Shown here one piece after another: positions 1 to 9,317 of a DNA stretch of 64,000 nucleotides. This DNA is from HTCC2207 sp002685195 (GTDB lineage Bacteria > Pseudomonadota > Gammaproteobacteria > Pseudomonadales > Porticoccaceae). Where the stretch lies: the NCBI GenBank assembly GCA_051201675.1, contig CP179212.1:2542001-2606000 (forward strand), in the 5' to 3' direction. Within the stretch, counting starts at the first letter, position 1. Every line of letters starts with the position of its first letter. The position numbers and the translations under genes are program-made. The notes under the pieces are model-generated. The model saw nothing but the letters and a program-made list of their open reading frames with translations. It made no database searches and had not been told where the DNA came from.

Positions 1-413
1 CCGATAGTCCAAGTCATTAAAAACCAAGTGAATTTAGTTTTCATAACGATGAAACGCTTGTCTTGGCCATCCTTCTTTATACGCCAAAATAGAAAGGACC
101 CTAATCTAAGTGCCCAAACCGTAATCATGGCACAGATAATCAGGTCCCTGAGGTCAAGAGAGGGGTTAAGAACAATCGCAGCAGCCACGGTGGTAATGTA
201 GGAGAGTGAGCCTGTCAAATCAAAGTAATGCTCGGTCTTGAAGGCGTAGGATGGAACGAACACTGCCCAATGGAGAGCGAATCCAATCGATCCACACAGA
301 GCGAAAAGAGGATAACCACCAAGAGAAACGCTACCCTGGCTCCCCGCTGTCAGTATTAGCACAGCAATAATCAGTGACGCCACAATGCCCAGGACACTTT
401 TAGATCTTGTCAT
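1..413 (-). CDS. DUF1295 family membrane protein (3' end cut by window)
   Basis: The reverse strand reads open from an ATG at 413 to the window edge, giving about 137 residues of the amino-terminal part. The start follows GAGGTGT, a usable ribosome site. The product is hydrophobic with several predicted membrane segments and contains the stretch EHYFDLTGSLSYITT followed by an arginine-containing WALRLGSFLFWR segment. Both resemble DUF1295 proteins, which are related to steroid 5-alpha-reductases and isoprenylcysteine methyltransferases. The family is integral membrane and its bacterial function is poorly known. The gene is divergent from the RND exporter across about 270 bases. The active-site-like C-terminus lies outside the window, so catalytic competence cannot be judged. 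Confidence 0.7.
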   Translation of the reverse strand, partial: MTRSKSVLGIVASLIIAVLILTAGSQGSVSLGGYPLFALCGSIGFALHWAVFVPSYAFKTEHYFDLTGSLSYITTVAAAIVLNPSLDLRDLIICAMITVWALRLGSFLFWRIKKDGQDKRFIVMKTKFTWFLMTWTI

Positions 414-684
414 TTTAAACACCTCTTTGTTGTTCTTATTTTAGTCTATTCGTAATCAAAACTTTGTTGTATTAAAACGATTTACCGACTATCTGAACGT
501 TAAATTCTTATTTTTTTAACGCTTAGACGAACATACGCATCCACTATGCAAAATAGATGATAGTAAGATTAATGATTTTTTCCTATAAGAGGCACTATGT
601 CACAGGAGCAAACTATAATTCCACCTAACAAAACCGCATAATAGCGAATCTGTTTTTGATTCTCTTTTGAGGTTATCTGTAATC

Positions 685-3255
685 ATGCAACCTTCGTTGT
701 TTAAGCTGTACGACAAGATCATTTTGCAAAATCCCTGGACTGCCATTATCGTAGTTTTTGTCTTGGCAATTATCATGGCATTGGGATTGCCAAACTTTAA
801 GCTGGATGCATCCGCGGATTCTTTAACCTTAGAGCACGATGATGATCTAAACTTTTCCCGTGAAGTCGTGCAACGCTATGGCAGTGACAACTTTTTGATT
901 GTGACTTTTTCACCTTCTCAAGGTGTCCTTTTTGATCAAAATAACTTAGATACCCTCGCTGCACTGCGCAAAGACCTACTTCAAATCGAAGGTATAGAGT
1001 CAGTGCTATCAATGCTCGATGTTCCATTACTCTATAGTCCAAAAATTGACATTACAGACCTCACTGGTGAGCTCAATACTTTGATGTCTGAAGGTGTGGA
1101 TAAACAGCTAGCTAAAACTGAGTTTCTCAGTAGTCCTATTTACAAAGACGTTATTCTGAGTGCCGACGGAAACACTACTGGCATGATGGCTACCTTGAAT
1201 CTTGATGAAACTTACTTACAGCTCGTATCCAAGAGAGATAGCCTACGGCTGCTTCGAGATACCGATGGCCTCAGTGCCCAACAAGAAATACAACTGCAAG
1301 AGGTGAGTGCTGAGTTTCTAAATTACCGCACAGCCAAAGCTGAGGTTGATCACAAGCGAGTGGCCCAGATACGTGAACTAATTGAAGATTATCGTGATAG
1401 AGCAACTATCTTTTTAGGTGGCCCCGATATGATCACTGCAGATATGATCACGTTCATAAAGAGTGATCTCACTGTTTTTGGCGCTGGAATTCTAGTTTTT
1501 ATTATCGCCACTTTGGCTCTCATATTTCGTCGAATCCGCTTTGTTGTCCTGCCACTGATTACCTGTGCTCTCTGCTTGGTCATTATCTTAGGATTTTTAA
1601 GTTGGATTGACTGGCGACTAACTGTTATCTCTTCCAACTTCGTTCTTCTACTTTTGATTATTACTCTTGCATTAACCATTCATTTGATTGTGCGCTATCG
1701 CGAATTGCAGTCTAACAATCCAGAATCTAACCAACATAAGTTGGTTAGCCAAACTGTCATTTCCATGGCGAAACCTTGTCTCTACACAGTACTTACAACT
1801 ATCGTCGCCTTCACATCGTTGGTGGTGAGTGATATCCGCCCAGTGATAGATTTCGGCTGGATGATGACAATGGGCATCAGCCTAGCTTTAGTCATAGCTT
1901 TTATCATAATTCCGGCTGGAATGGTTTTGCTAGGCAAAGGGCCTCACACAAGTCTTCAAGATAATTCATCAGCATTTACTGCAAAGTTCGCTTGGCTAAC
2001 AGAGCACTATGGAACCCTTATTCTGCTAACTGCTTTGAGTCTGGCGGCACTATCTGCCTATGGAATCAGTAAACTTGAAGTTGAAAATCGGTTTATCGAC
2101 TATTTTAGATCAGATACTGAGATCTATCGCGGCATGGAGACTATTGATACAGCTTTGGGTGGAACAACACCTCTAGATATCATCATCCAAGCCCCTGTCT
2201 TTGACGAGCCAACAATAAATGACGTAGAGGAATTCGAATCAACTGACGATGACTATTCTCTAGACGATGACTATGCTTTTGAAGATGAATACGGCGATAT
2301 GGAGGAGGAACTTGCTCAGGATGATGCCTCTAGTTTGGCAGAAAGCTACTGGTTTTCCTCCGCTGGTCTTGCTGATTTAGAAAAACTCCAGACCTTTATT
2401 GATGCTCAACCAGAGGTTGGCAAAGTCAACTCTCTGGTACAACTTTACGCCGTCGCCAGGGATCTCAGTAACCGCGATCTCAATGATCTTGAAATTGCTA
2501 TCATGCGTCAGAGTCTAAGTGACGAAATCTACCAGCAAATGGTTGCCCCCTACCTATTAGAAGATATAGATGAGGCTCGCATCCAGCTTCGAGCTATGGA
2601 AACAGGTGGCCAGTTACGTCGTGCTGAGCTTCTTGAAAAAATACACCAGTATGCGATTGATGAAGTGGGTATCGCCCCTGAAAATATTCGGTTTACAGGT
2701 ATCTTAGTGCTTTACAATAATATGCTTCAGAGCCTCTACAAGTCTCAAATAGTCACCCTAGGCGCTGTGTTTATCGGTATTATGATAATGTTTTTGGTTC
2801 TTTTTCAGTCTGTGAAAATCTCAATTATTGCAATATTACCCAACTTTTTAGCCGCCGGAATTGTGCTTGGCAGCATGGGCATTTTCGGTATACCACTGGA
2901 TATGATGACCATCACCATTGCTGCTATTACAGTGGGCATTGGGGTTGATCATGCGATCCATTATTTAACGCGATTCAAACGCGAGTTCAGTCTTGATAGT
3001 AATTATATAGGTGCCATGCACCGTGCCCATGCGAGCATCGGGCAAGCTCTATTTTATACCTCGATTACGATTATTGCAGGATTCTCAATCTTGGCCCTGT
3101 CTAATTTTATTCCCTCGGTTTACTTTGGCTTGCTAACTGGTCTTGCTATGTTAGCCGCATTACTTGGCTCCATGACATTACTCCCTCAGCTCATTATTAT
3201 TAGTAAACCCTTTGGTGCAGATATGCCCGTGCAACCTCAAGCAGGCGAACAATAG
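685..3255 (+). CDS. RND superfamily (MMPL-type) exporter
   Basis: An 856-residue membrane protein with the RND/MMPL repeat plan: one membrane helix near residue 25, a periplasmic loop, a bundle of about five helices (roughly 255-420), then a second helix, loop and five-helix bundle (roughly 440-845). The motif TVGIGVDHAIHYLTRFKRE near the C-terminus is typical of predicted RND-superfamily exporters. Such proteins use proton motive force to export lipids or other hydrophobic molecules; the substrate here is unknown. The frame opens at a TTG at 667, but the ATG at 685 is preferred because GAGG lies upstream at 669-672. Residues 513-547 in the second loop are extremely acidic (19 of 35 Asp/Glu). 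The uup start follows after five bases, so the two are probably cotranscribed. Confidence 0.8.
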   Translation: MQPSLFKLYDKIILQNPWTAIIVVFVLAIIMALGLPNFKLDASADSLTLEHDDDLNFSREVVQRYGSDNFLIVTFSPSQGVLFDQNNLDTLAALRKDLLQIEGIESVLSMLDVPLLYSPKIDITDLTGELNTLMSEGVDKQLAKTEFLSSPIYKDVILSADGNTTGMMATLNLDETYLQLVSKRDSLRLLRDTDGLSAQQEIQLQEVSAEFLNYRTAKAEVDHKRVAQIRELIEDYRDRATIFLGGPDMITADMITFIKSDLTVFGAGILVFIIATLALIFRRIRFVVLPLITCALCLVIILGFLSWIDWRLTVISSNFVLLLLIITLALTIHLIVRYRELQSNNPESNQHKLVSQTVISMAKPCLYTVLTTIVAFTSLVVSDIRPVIDFGWMMTMGISLALVIAFIIIPAGMVLLGKGPHTSLQDNSSAFTAKFAWLTEHYGTLILLTALSLAALSAYGISKLEVENRFIDYFRSDTEIYRGMETIDTALGGTTPLDIIIQAPVFDEPTINDVEEFESTDDDYSLDDDYAFEDEYGDMEEELAQDDASSLAESYWFSSAGLADLEKLQTFIDAQPEVGKVNSLVQLYAVARDLSNRDLNDLEIAIMRQSLSDEIYQQMVAPYLLEDIDEARIQLRAMETGGQLRRAELLEKIHQYAIDEVGIAPENIRFTGILVLYNNMLQSLYKSQIVTLGAVFIGIMIMFLVLFQSVKISIIAILPNFLAAGIVLGSMGIFGIPLDMMTITIAAITVGIGVDHAIHYLTRFKREFSLDSNYIGAMHRAHASIGQALFYTSITIIAGFSILALSNFIPSVYFGLLTGLAMLAALLGSMTLLPQLIIISKPFGADMPVQPQAGEQ

Positions 3256-3260
3256 CCCCT

Positions 3261-5132
3261 ATGCCTCTAATTACATTACAAGATGTCTTTTTAAGTTATG
3301 GCCAACCGCCTCTCATTGACCACATCAATTTAACTATTGAACCTGGGGAGCGTGTTTGTCTGATTGGCCGAAATGGTGCGGGTAAATCTACACTGCTCAA
3401 AATTATTGACGGCCAGATTATTGCCGATGAAGGATCTATTAAGCGCGCTAGCGGGGTAAAGGTGGCGCAACTAGAGCAGTCTGTTCCGCAAAATACTCAA
3501 GGCTCTGTCTTTGACGTTATTGCTGAGGGCCTCGGTAAAGAGGGCAAGTTAGTGCAGCAATTCCATCATCTAACCCAACAGTTAACGCATGATTCGAGTC
3601 CTAAAATATTCAGCCAACTCGAGGAATGCCAGGCGGAATTAGAGCGAATCAATGGCTGGGATATTAATCAACGGGTTGAATCAATTATTACTAAAATGGA
3701 ATTGGATCCAGATGTCGACATTCAAAGTTTGTCCGGCGGATACAAGCGGCGAGTTCTTTTGGCCAGGGCTCTAGTATCTAATCCAGACTTGCTGCTGCTC
3801 GATGAGCCGACGAATCATCTCGATATTGAAGCTATTCAATGGGTAGAGCAGTTTTTGCTGAAATGGGAAGGTTCTCTTCTATTTATCAGCCACGACCGAC
3901 GCTTTATGGATAACCTAGCTAACCGATTTATAGAGATCGATCGGGGTAAGTTGGCCGAATACAATTGCAACTACAGTACGTACTTAACCCGCAAGGAAGA
4001 AAATCTCGAGGTTGAAGATCGCCAAAACGCTCTCTTTGACAAGCGACTTTCTCAAGAAGAAATTTGGATTAGACAGGGTATTAAAGCCCGTCGGACCCGC
4101 AATGAGGGTCGTGTTAGATCACTTGAAGCCATGCGCAAAGAATTCTCGGAACGTCGCAAACGCTTGGGCACTGCCAAAATGGATATTCACCAGGCTGAGA
4201 AGTCTGGCAAGATCGTCGCTGAAGCCAATGACATTTCATTTGCTTTTGGCAGTGATACTGTCGTGCGTAACTTTTCTACGCTGATTCAGCGCGGCGATAA
4301 AGTCGGTCTAATTGGCCGTAATGGTGTAGGCAAGACAACGCTTATTAAATTGCTCTTGGGTGAATTAACTCCTCAGACTGGCACTATTAAAACTGGTACC
4401 AACCTTAGTGTGGCCTATTTTGACCAATACCGCTCAGCGTTAGATGAAGAGAAATCAGTGCAAGACAATGTATCTGGCGGTCGTGACATGCTAGAAATTG
4501 GCGGTAAAAGCCGTCATGTAATTAGCTATTTACAAGATTTTTTATTCGCACCGGACCGGTGCCGTCAGCCAGTAAAGGCATTATCCGGTGGGGAGCGAAA
4601 CCGCCTCTTACTGGCAAAGTTGTTTACTGCTCCCTCAAATATCTTAGTTCTAGATGAGCCAACCAATGATCTAGATATTGATACTTTAGATTTGCTAGAA
4701 GAACTACTTATTGACTATAAGGGCACCATTATTTTGGTTAGTCATGATCGAGCGTTCCTCAATAATGTCGTCACTAGCACCCTCGTTTTCGAAGGCAAAG
4801 GCGTCATCAATCAGTATGTGGGCGGCTACGATGATTGGCTGCGCCAGCGTAAAAATGAAACATCTTCAAACCCCGGAGCTTTAAAAAAAGGCAAAGCTAG
4901 AACAACGCTGTCAGCTAACAAACTATCCTATAAAGATCAAAGAGAACTGGATAGTCTGCCAAAAATAATTGAAGGCCTTGAGATCCAAATTAGCGAAATT
5001 TCCATAAAAATGAGTGATGCGAATTTTTATACATCTAATCGTACGCTTATAACAGAGACCGAAAAACAACTGACGGAGTATCAGACCCAATTGAGTCGGT
5101 GCTATGAGCGCTGGGAGTTGCTCGAGCAATAA
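3261..5132 (+). CDS. uup: ABC-F ATPase Uup
   Basis: A 623-residue soluble protein with two tandem ATP-binding cassettes. The first has Walker A GRNGAGKST near residue 36, signature LSGGYKRR and Walker B LLLLDEPTNHLD. The second has GRNGVGKTT, LSGGERNR and ILVLDEPTNDLD. A charged C-terminal region of about 80 residues is predicted coiled coil, which separates Uup from other ABC-F members. Uup acts in the cytoplasm on ribosomes and branched DNA, and its loss raises precise transposon excision in E. coli. Length matches the family (about 635). It starts five bases after the RND exporter. There are no membrane segments, so it is not a transporter. Confidence 0.9.
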   Translation: MPLITLQDVFLSYGQPPLIDHINLTIEPGERVCLIGRNGAGKSTLLKIIDGQIIADEGSIKRASGVKVAQLEQSVPQNTQGSVFDVIAEGLGKEGKLVQQFHHLTQQLTHDSSPKIFSQLEECQAELERINGWDINQRVESIITKMELDPDVDIQSLSGGYKRRVLLARALVSNPDLLLLDEPTNHLDIEAIQWVEQFLLKWEGSLLFISHDRRFMDNLANRFIEIDRGKLAEYNCNYSTYLTRKEENLEVEDRQNALFDKRLSQEEIWIRQGIKARRTRNEGRVRSLEAMRKEFSERRKRLGTAKMDIHQAEKSGKIVAEANDISFAFGSDTVVRNFSTLIQRGDKVGLIGRNGVGKTTLIKLLLGELTPQTGTIKTGTNLSVAYFDQYRSALDEEKSVQDNVSGGRDMLEIGGKSRHVISYLQDFLFAPDRCRQPVKALSGGERNRLLLAKLFTAPSNILVLDEPTNDLDIDTLDLLEELLIDYKGTIILVSHDRAFLNNVVTSTLVFEGKGVINQYVGGYDDWLRQRKNETSSNPGALKKGKARTTLSANKLSYKDQRELDSLPKIIEGLEIQISEISIKMSDANFYTSNRTLITETEKQLTEYQTQLSRCYERWELLEQ

Positions 5133-5252
5133 CTTTGTCGTCTCCTGATGCCTCGCTAAAAGACAAACTTTGCTTTATTTATCTAATGAATGGCTAAGAA
5201 GCCAAATTAGCTTTAAAATCAACTACTAAAGAACACGCAAAAAAGGAATGTA

Positions 5253-6800
5253 ATGGATTTTCAACGAAAACCACTGGTACTTATCGTTTTAGATGGCTGC
5301 GGCCATAGCGACGACAAGCAATATAACGCCGTTGCAAACGCAACTACGCCTTTGTGGGAAGAGCTTTGGAAATCCAATCACCCGGGTACTTTTATTGAGA
5401 CCTCTGGTCTTGCAGTAGGATTGCCTGAAGGGCAAATGGGAAATTCAGAAGTGGGCCATATGACCATCGGTGCTGGAAGGGTGATGTATCAAAATTTTAC
5501 CCTAATCAACAAAGCTATTGATGAAGGTACTTTTTCGACTAACCAAGTGTATTGTGACGCCATTGATCACTGTGTTTCACACAATAAAGCGGTCCATATA
5601 TTCGGTCTTCTCTCCCCTGGAGGTGTCCATGCCCATGAGGACCATATCAACGCGATGATCTCACTAGCTGCTGCCCGCGGCGCTGAACGAGTCTATGTTC
5701 ATGCATTTCTTGACGGGCGCGACTGTCCACCGCGCAGTGCAGAACCATCTCTGCTTAAAACTCAGGAATTATGTGAATCCACCGGTGTTGCCAAAATAGC
5801 CTCTATTGTTGGTCGCTTTTACGCTATGGACAGAGATAATCGTTGGGATCGCACAAGCCAAGCATATCGTTTAATTACCGAAGGTGCGGGCAACTACTGC
5901 GCCAAAGATTCAATAGCTGCGCTTGAGTCTGCCTATGCAAGAGATGAAGACGATGAATTTGTGAGTGCCACCTGTATTTGTGCAGAGGGAGAAGTACCAA
6001 CAAAAATTGAAGATGGCGATGCTGTTATTTTTATGAATTTCCGCCCAGATCGTGCCCGTCAGTTAAGCCATGCTTTGGTTGATGAAGACTTTGATGGATT
6101 TGAGCGTTCAGTCATACCCAAACTAAGTTGTTTTGTGATGTCTACTGAATATGAAGACAACCTAGATTGTCCTTGCGCCTTTCCGCCAACGCCAGTGATT
6201 AACTCTCTCGGTGAGTTCTTGGCGAATAATAAGAAGCGGCAATTGCGCATTGCAGAAACCGAAAAGTATGCTCACGTCACCTTCTTTATGAGCGGTGGTC
6301 GTGAAGCTGTTTACGAAGGTGAGGAACGTTCTTTACTGCCATCTCCCAAGGTCAACACCTACGATTTGCAGCCAGAGATGAGTGCGCCCGAGGTAACTAA
6401 GCAAATGATCGAAGCAATCGAGTCGAATCAATTTGATACGATTATTTGCAACTATGCTAACTGTGATATGGTCGGCCATACCGGCGACTACGCCGCTGCC
6501 ATGAAATCGGTTGAAGCTGTTTACAGCTGTTTACAGCAGGTTATTGAGAGTTTGCTCAAAGTCGGCGGAGAAGCTCTAATTACAGCCGATCACGGTAATG
6601 TCGAAATCATGTTCGATGCCAAGAGCAATCAACCTCATACCCAGCACACTAGCTTACCAGTACCACTGGTGTATGTGGGTGATCGAGAAATAACACTGGC
6701 AGACGGTGGCTCTCTTGCAGATGTCGCCCCCACAATGTTGGCATTGATGGGTTTAGCTCAACCGACCGAAATGACTGGTCGATCCCTCATTGCGTATTAA
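5253..6800 (+). CDS. gpmI: 2,3-bisphosphoglycerate-independent phosphoglycerate mutase
   Basis: A 515-residue enzyme interconverting 3- and 2-phosphoglycerate in glycolysis and gluconeogenesis in the cytoplasm. It belongs to the alkaline phosphatase superfamily and needs two Mn ions. Visible signatures are the N-terminal metal site VLDGCG, the catalytic serine in GQMGNSEVGH (Ser65), DGRDCPPRSA, RFYAMDRD, NFRPDRARQL and the late metal site ITADHGN. The common LDGWG is LDGCG here. AAGGA six bases before the ATG supports the start. The stop overlaps the ATG of envC by one base (TAATG), so expression is coupled to the cell-division genes, as in Pseudomonas where gpmI, envC and ctpA are neighbours. 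Confidence 0.96.
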   Translation: MDFQRKPLVLIVLDGCGHSDDKQYNAVANATTPLWEELWKSNHPGTFIETSGLAVGLPEGQMGNSEVGHMTIGAGRVMYQNFTLINKAIDEGTFSTNQVYCDAIDHCVSHNKAVHIFGLLSPGGVHAHEDHINAMISLAAARGAERVYVHAFLDGRDCPPRSAEPSLLKTQELCESTGVAKIASIVGRFYAMDRDNRWDRTSQAYRLITEGAGNYCAKDSIAALESAYARDEDDEFVSATCICAEGEVPTKIEDGDAVIFMNFRPDRARQLSHALVDEDFDGFERSVIPKLSCFVMSTEYEDNLDCPCAFPPTPVINSLGEFLANNKKRQLRIAETEKYAHVTFFMSGGREAVYEGEERSLLPSPKVNTYDLQPEMSAPEVTKQMIEAIESNQFDTIICNYANCDMVGHTGDYAAAMKSVEAVYSCLQQVIESLLKVGGEALITADHGNVEIMFDAKSNQPHTQHTSLPVPLVYVGDREITLADGGSLADVAPTMLALMGLAQPTEMTGRSLIAY

Positions 6801-7990
6801 TGTTTAATACCGAGGTGCCTCGCTCAGTAACACGTCTTAGATTCAAACCAACTTTATTTTGGCTTCAAAAAGTACTTCTGATTGTGGTAACGCTTCTGTG
6901 CCTTACATTGACGGCTAATGCCGATGATAATCAAAAAAAATTAGAAGACCTTAAAAAGACCATCGCTGAATTACAGCGATCCTTGAGCGCCCAAAACAAA
7001 GAAAAGACCGAGCTAGAAATCAGCCTGAAAGCAGTGGAAGTCGAAGCAAGTAATCTTTCTGCCAATATCCGTTCTCTACATGAAAAAATTACTAGAGAAG
7101 AAGCCGAACTTAAAGATAAAGCTGCTGAAAAACACGAGCTGGAACAGAGCATTAATCAGCAGAGTGACGCGATTATCGAGCAACTTCGGTCTGCTCACAA
7201 GCTAGGTGACCAAGAACCTGTGAAGCTGCTACTCAACCAGGAAGATCCAAAAAAAATGGCGCGTATGTTTAAATACTACGACTATTTGTTATCGGCCCGT
7301 GCTGAAAAAATTGATGAGTATTCCGCTAATGTCGACAAACTCTCTAAGATTATTCAATCAATCAATAAGAATAAATTAGAATTAATCGCTTCAAATAAAG
7401 CGTTATCTCTGAAGAATAAAGCACTAAAACTTCGTATTACCGATCGAGAAAAAACCCTTAAAAAGCTGCAACTATCTCTAGCTGATGATGCCAAACGTCT
7501 AAATAGGCTGCAAACGCAACGGTCAGATTTAGAAGATATTCTCAATGCAGTGGAAGAAGCTGTCGCTGATCTCGTTCTGCCAACCAACTCACAGCCTTTT
7601 GCTTCTCGTAGGGGCAAGTTAAGCTGGCCTGCTACGGGAAAGTTACTGAAACGTTATGGCTCCAGACGAAGTGGCCCAATGCGCTGGAAAGGCTGGTTGA
7701 TTGACGTGAAGGCAGGCGCGCCCGTAAAAGCGATTCATCAAGGCCGCGTGGTGTTTTCTAATTATCTGCGTGGATTTGGGCTACTCTTGATTTTAGATCA
7801 TGGGGACGGATACATGACTCTTTATGGTCACAATCAAGAGTTATTAAAAGACACTGGAGACTGGGTGCAGTCCAACGAGCAAATCGCTAGAGTCGGTAAC
7901 ACTGGTGGATTGACAAGATCAGCCCTATATTTTGAAGTGCGAAGCCAAGGTAAACCTGCCAATCCTAAATTGTGGTTGAGCCAGAAATAA
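6800..7990 (+). CDS. envC: EnvC-like murein hydrolase activator (degenerate LytM/M23)
   Basis: A 396-residue exported protein. A cytoplasmic lead of about 20 residues precedes a hydrophobic signal ending near TANA. A long coiled coil spans about residues 45-255, and a C-terminal LytM/peptidase M23 fold about 275-395. The metal ligands are missing: the first His/Asp motif reads GWLIDVKAG and the usual HxH near the end reads LYFEV. EnvC has the same degeneration; it does not cut peptidoglycan itself but activates the amidases AmiA and AmiB at the septum through FtsEX. The start overlaps the gpmI stop, and ctpA begins 16 bases downstream. A NlpD-type activator is a less likely alternative because no LysM domain is seen. 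Confidence 0.88.
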   Translation: MFNTEVPRSVTRLRFKPTLFWLQKVLLIVVTLLCLTLTANADDNQKKLEDLKKTIAELQRSLSAQNKEKTELEISLKAVEVEASNLSANIRSLHEKITREEAELKDKAAEKHELEQSINQQSDAIIEQLRSAHKLGDQEPVKLLLNQEDPKKMARMFKYYDYLLSARAEKIDEYSANVDKLSKIIQSINKNKLELIASNKALSLKNKALKLRITDREKTLKKLQLSLADDAKRLNRLQTQRSDLEDILNAVEEAVADLVLPTNSQPFASRRGKLSWPATGKLLKRYGSRRSGPMRWKGWLIDVKAGAPVKAIHQGRVVFSNYLRGFGLLLILDHGDGYMTLYGHNQELLKDTGDWVQSNEQIARVGNTGGLTRSALYFEVRSQGKPANPKLWLSQK

Positions 7991-8006
7991 AGAAAGGAAT
8001 GAAGTT

Positions 8007-9311
8007 ATGTTAAAGAAGTTAGCTCTAGTTCTGCTGCTGTTACCAGTAATGCAGACAGACGCAGACGTGGAACCTGAGAGGTCTCAATCACCGGATTCTA
8101 ATGCCGAGGGTCGCTTACCTCTAAGAGAGTTAAGAACCTTCACCCAGGTGTTTGAGCAAGTACGTCTTGGCTACGTTGAAGAGGTTACCGACACAGAGCT
8201 TTTAGAGAATGCGATTGAAGGCTTGCTAACAGGATTGGATCCTCATTCAACCTACCTAAAAAAAGAGGACTACGGTGAACTACAAGAGAGTGCTTCCGGT
8301 GAATACGGTGGCCTAGGTATGGAAGTCGGTGCCGATTCTGGATTGATAAAGGTTATATCGCCAATTGATGGTAGCCCAGCCGCCAAAGCGGGTATAAAGG
8401 CAGGCGATTTAATTATTGAAATGAATGATTCACCCATCCGAGGCTTGGGCTTACAAAAAGCCATCGACAAACTACGAGGTGAGAAGGGCACCAGTATTAA
8501 ATTGACCATCTACCGTGAAGGTCAAGAAGGGCCATTAACCTTCAATCTTGTAAGAGACATTATTCAAATCAGCGCCGTGCGGAGTGAAATGCTAGAACCG
8601 GGGTATGGTTATGTGCGAATCGCGCAGTTTCAAATCACTTCAGGCGATGACTTTGTTACCGAAGTGGAGAGCCTAAAAAGTGCTTCCCCTACAGCACTGA
8701 AAGGCCTCGTTATTGACTTACGCAATAATCCCGGCGGGCTCGTGCCTGCCTCAGTTACCGTTGCAGATGCCCTAATTAATGCCGGCACATTGGTCTATAC
8801 AGAGGGTCGGATGCCTAGCTCCAATCGCCGGTTTGAAGCTGAAAATGGTGATATTCTTCAAGGCGTGCCCATAGTAGTACTCATTAATGGTGGCAGCGCC
8901 TCTGCTTCTGAAATTGTTGCTGGTGCATTGCAAGACAATGGCCGTGCCGCCATAGTTGGAACCCAGAGCTTTGGCAAAGGTTCCGTGCAATCAGTTTTGC
9001 CTCTTGGTGATGGCCGCGCAGTAAAACTCACCACTGCAAGATACTTTACTCCCAATGGCCGTTCTATACAGGCCGAAGGCATTGCTCCGGATATTATCAT
9101 CGAACCCGCAGAAATTAGACCGTATAACATCTCTAATCGGGTACGAGAAGAGAATCTTGATGGGCACCTTGAGTCGGAGGGCACTTTGTCCGACAACTCC
9201 AAAGAATCTGAGAAAGAGCAAATACCATCAATTGATGACAACCAACTTTATGAAGCCCTTAACCTTCTCAAAGGGTTTCAATTATTGGGCCAGAGAGCGG
9301 CATTAGATTAG
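8007..9311 (+). CDS. ctpA: C-terminal processing peptidase (S41 family, PDZ)
   Basis: A 434-residue periplasmic serine protease. It has a short signal peptide (MLKKLALVLLLLPVM), an N-terminal helical segment, a PDZ domain around residues 95-170 (GGLGMEVG, SPAAKAGIKAGD) and the S41 catalytic core with the Ser in GGSASASE and the Lys in FGKGSVQ, followed by LTTARYFTPNGRSIQ. The family trims periplasmic proteins; in Pseudomonas CtpA degrades peptidoglycan hydrolases. AGAAAGGA precedes the ATG. It lies 16 bases after envC, so the operon pairs hydrolase activation with hydrolase turnover. It converges on parC with only six bases between stops and no hairpin terminator. Confidence 0.92.
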   Translation: MLKKLALVLLLLPVMQTDADVEPERSQSPDSNAEGRLPLRELRTFTQVFEQVRLGYVEEVTDTELLENAIEGLLTGLDPHSTYLKKEDYGELQESASGEYGGLGMEVGADSGLIKVISPIDGSPAAKAGIKAGDLIIEMNDSPIRGLGLQKAIDKLRGEKGTSIKLTIYREGQEGPLTFNLVRDIIQISAVRSEMLEPGYGYVRIAQFQITSGDDFVTEVESLKSASPTALKGLVIDLRNNPGGLVPASVTVADALINAGTLVYTEGRMPSSNRRFEAENGDILQGVPIVVLINGGSASASEIVAGALQDNGRAAIVGTQSFGKGSVQSVLPLGDGRAVKLTTARYFTPNGRSIQAEGIAPDIIIEPAEIRPYNISNRVREENLDGHLESEGTLSDNSKESEKEQIPSIDDNQLYEALNLLKGFQLLGQRAALD

Positions 9312-9317
9312 ATCTAC

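Noticed and set aside
8858..9241. A 127-codon antisense frame inside ctpA
   Set aside because: It lies opposite the S41 catalytic core, has no Shine-Dalgarno, and no recognisable product.
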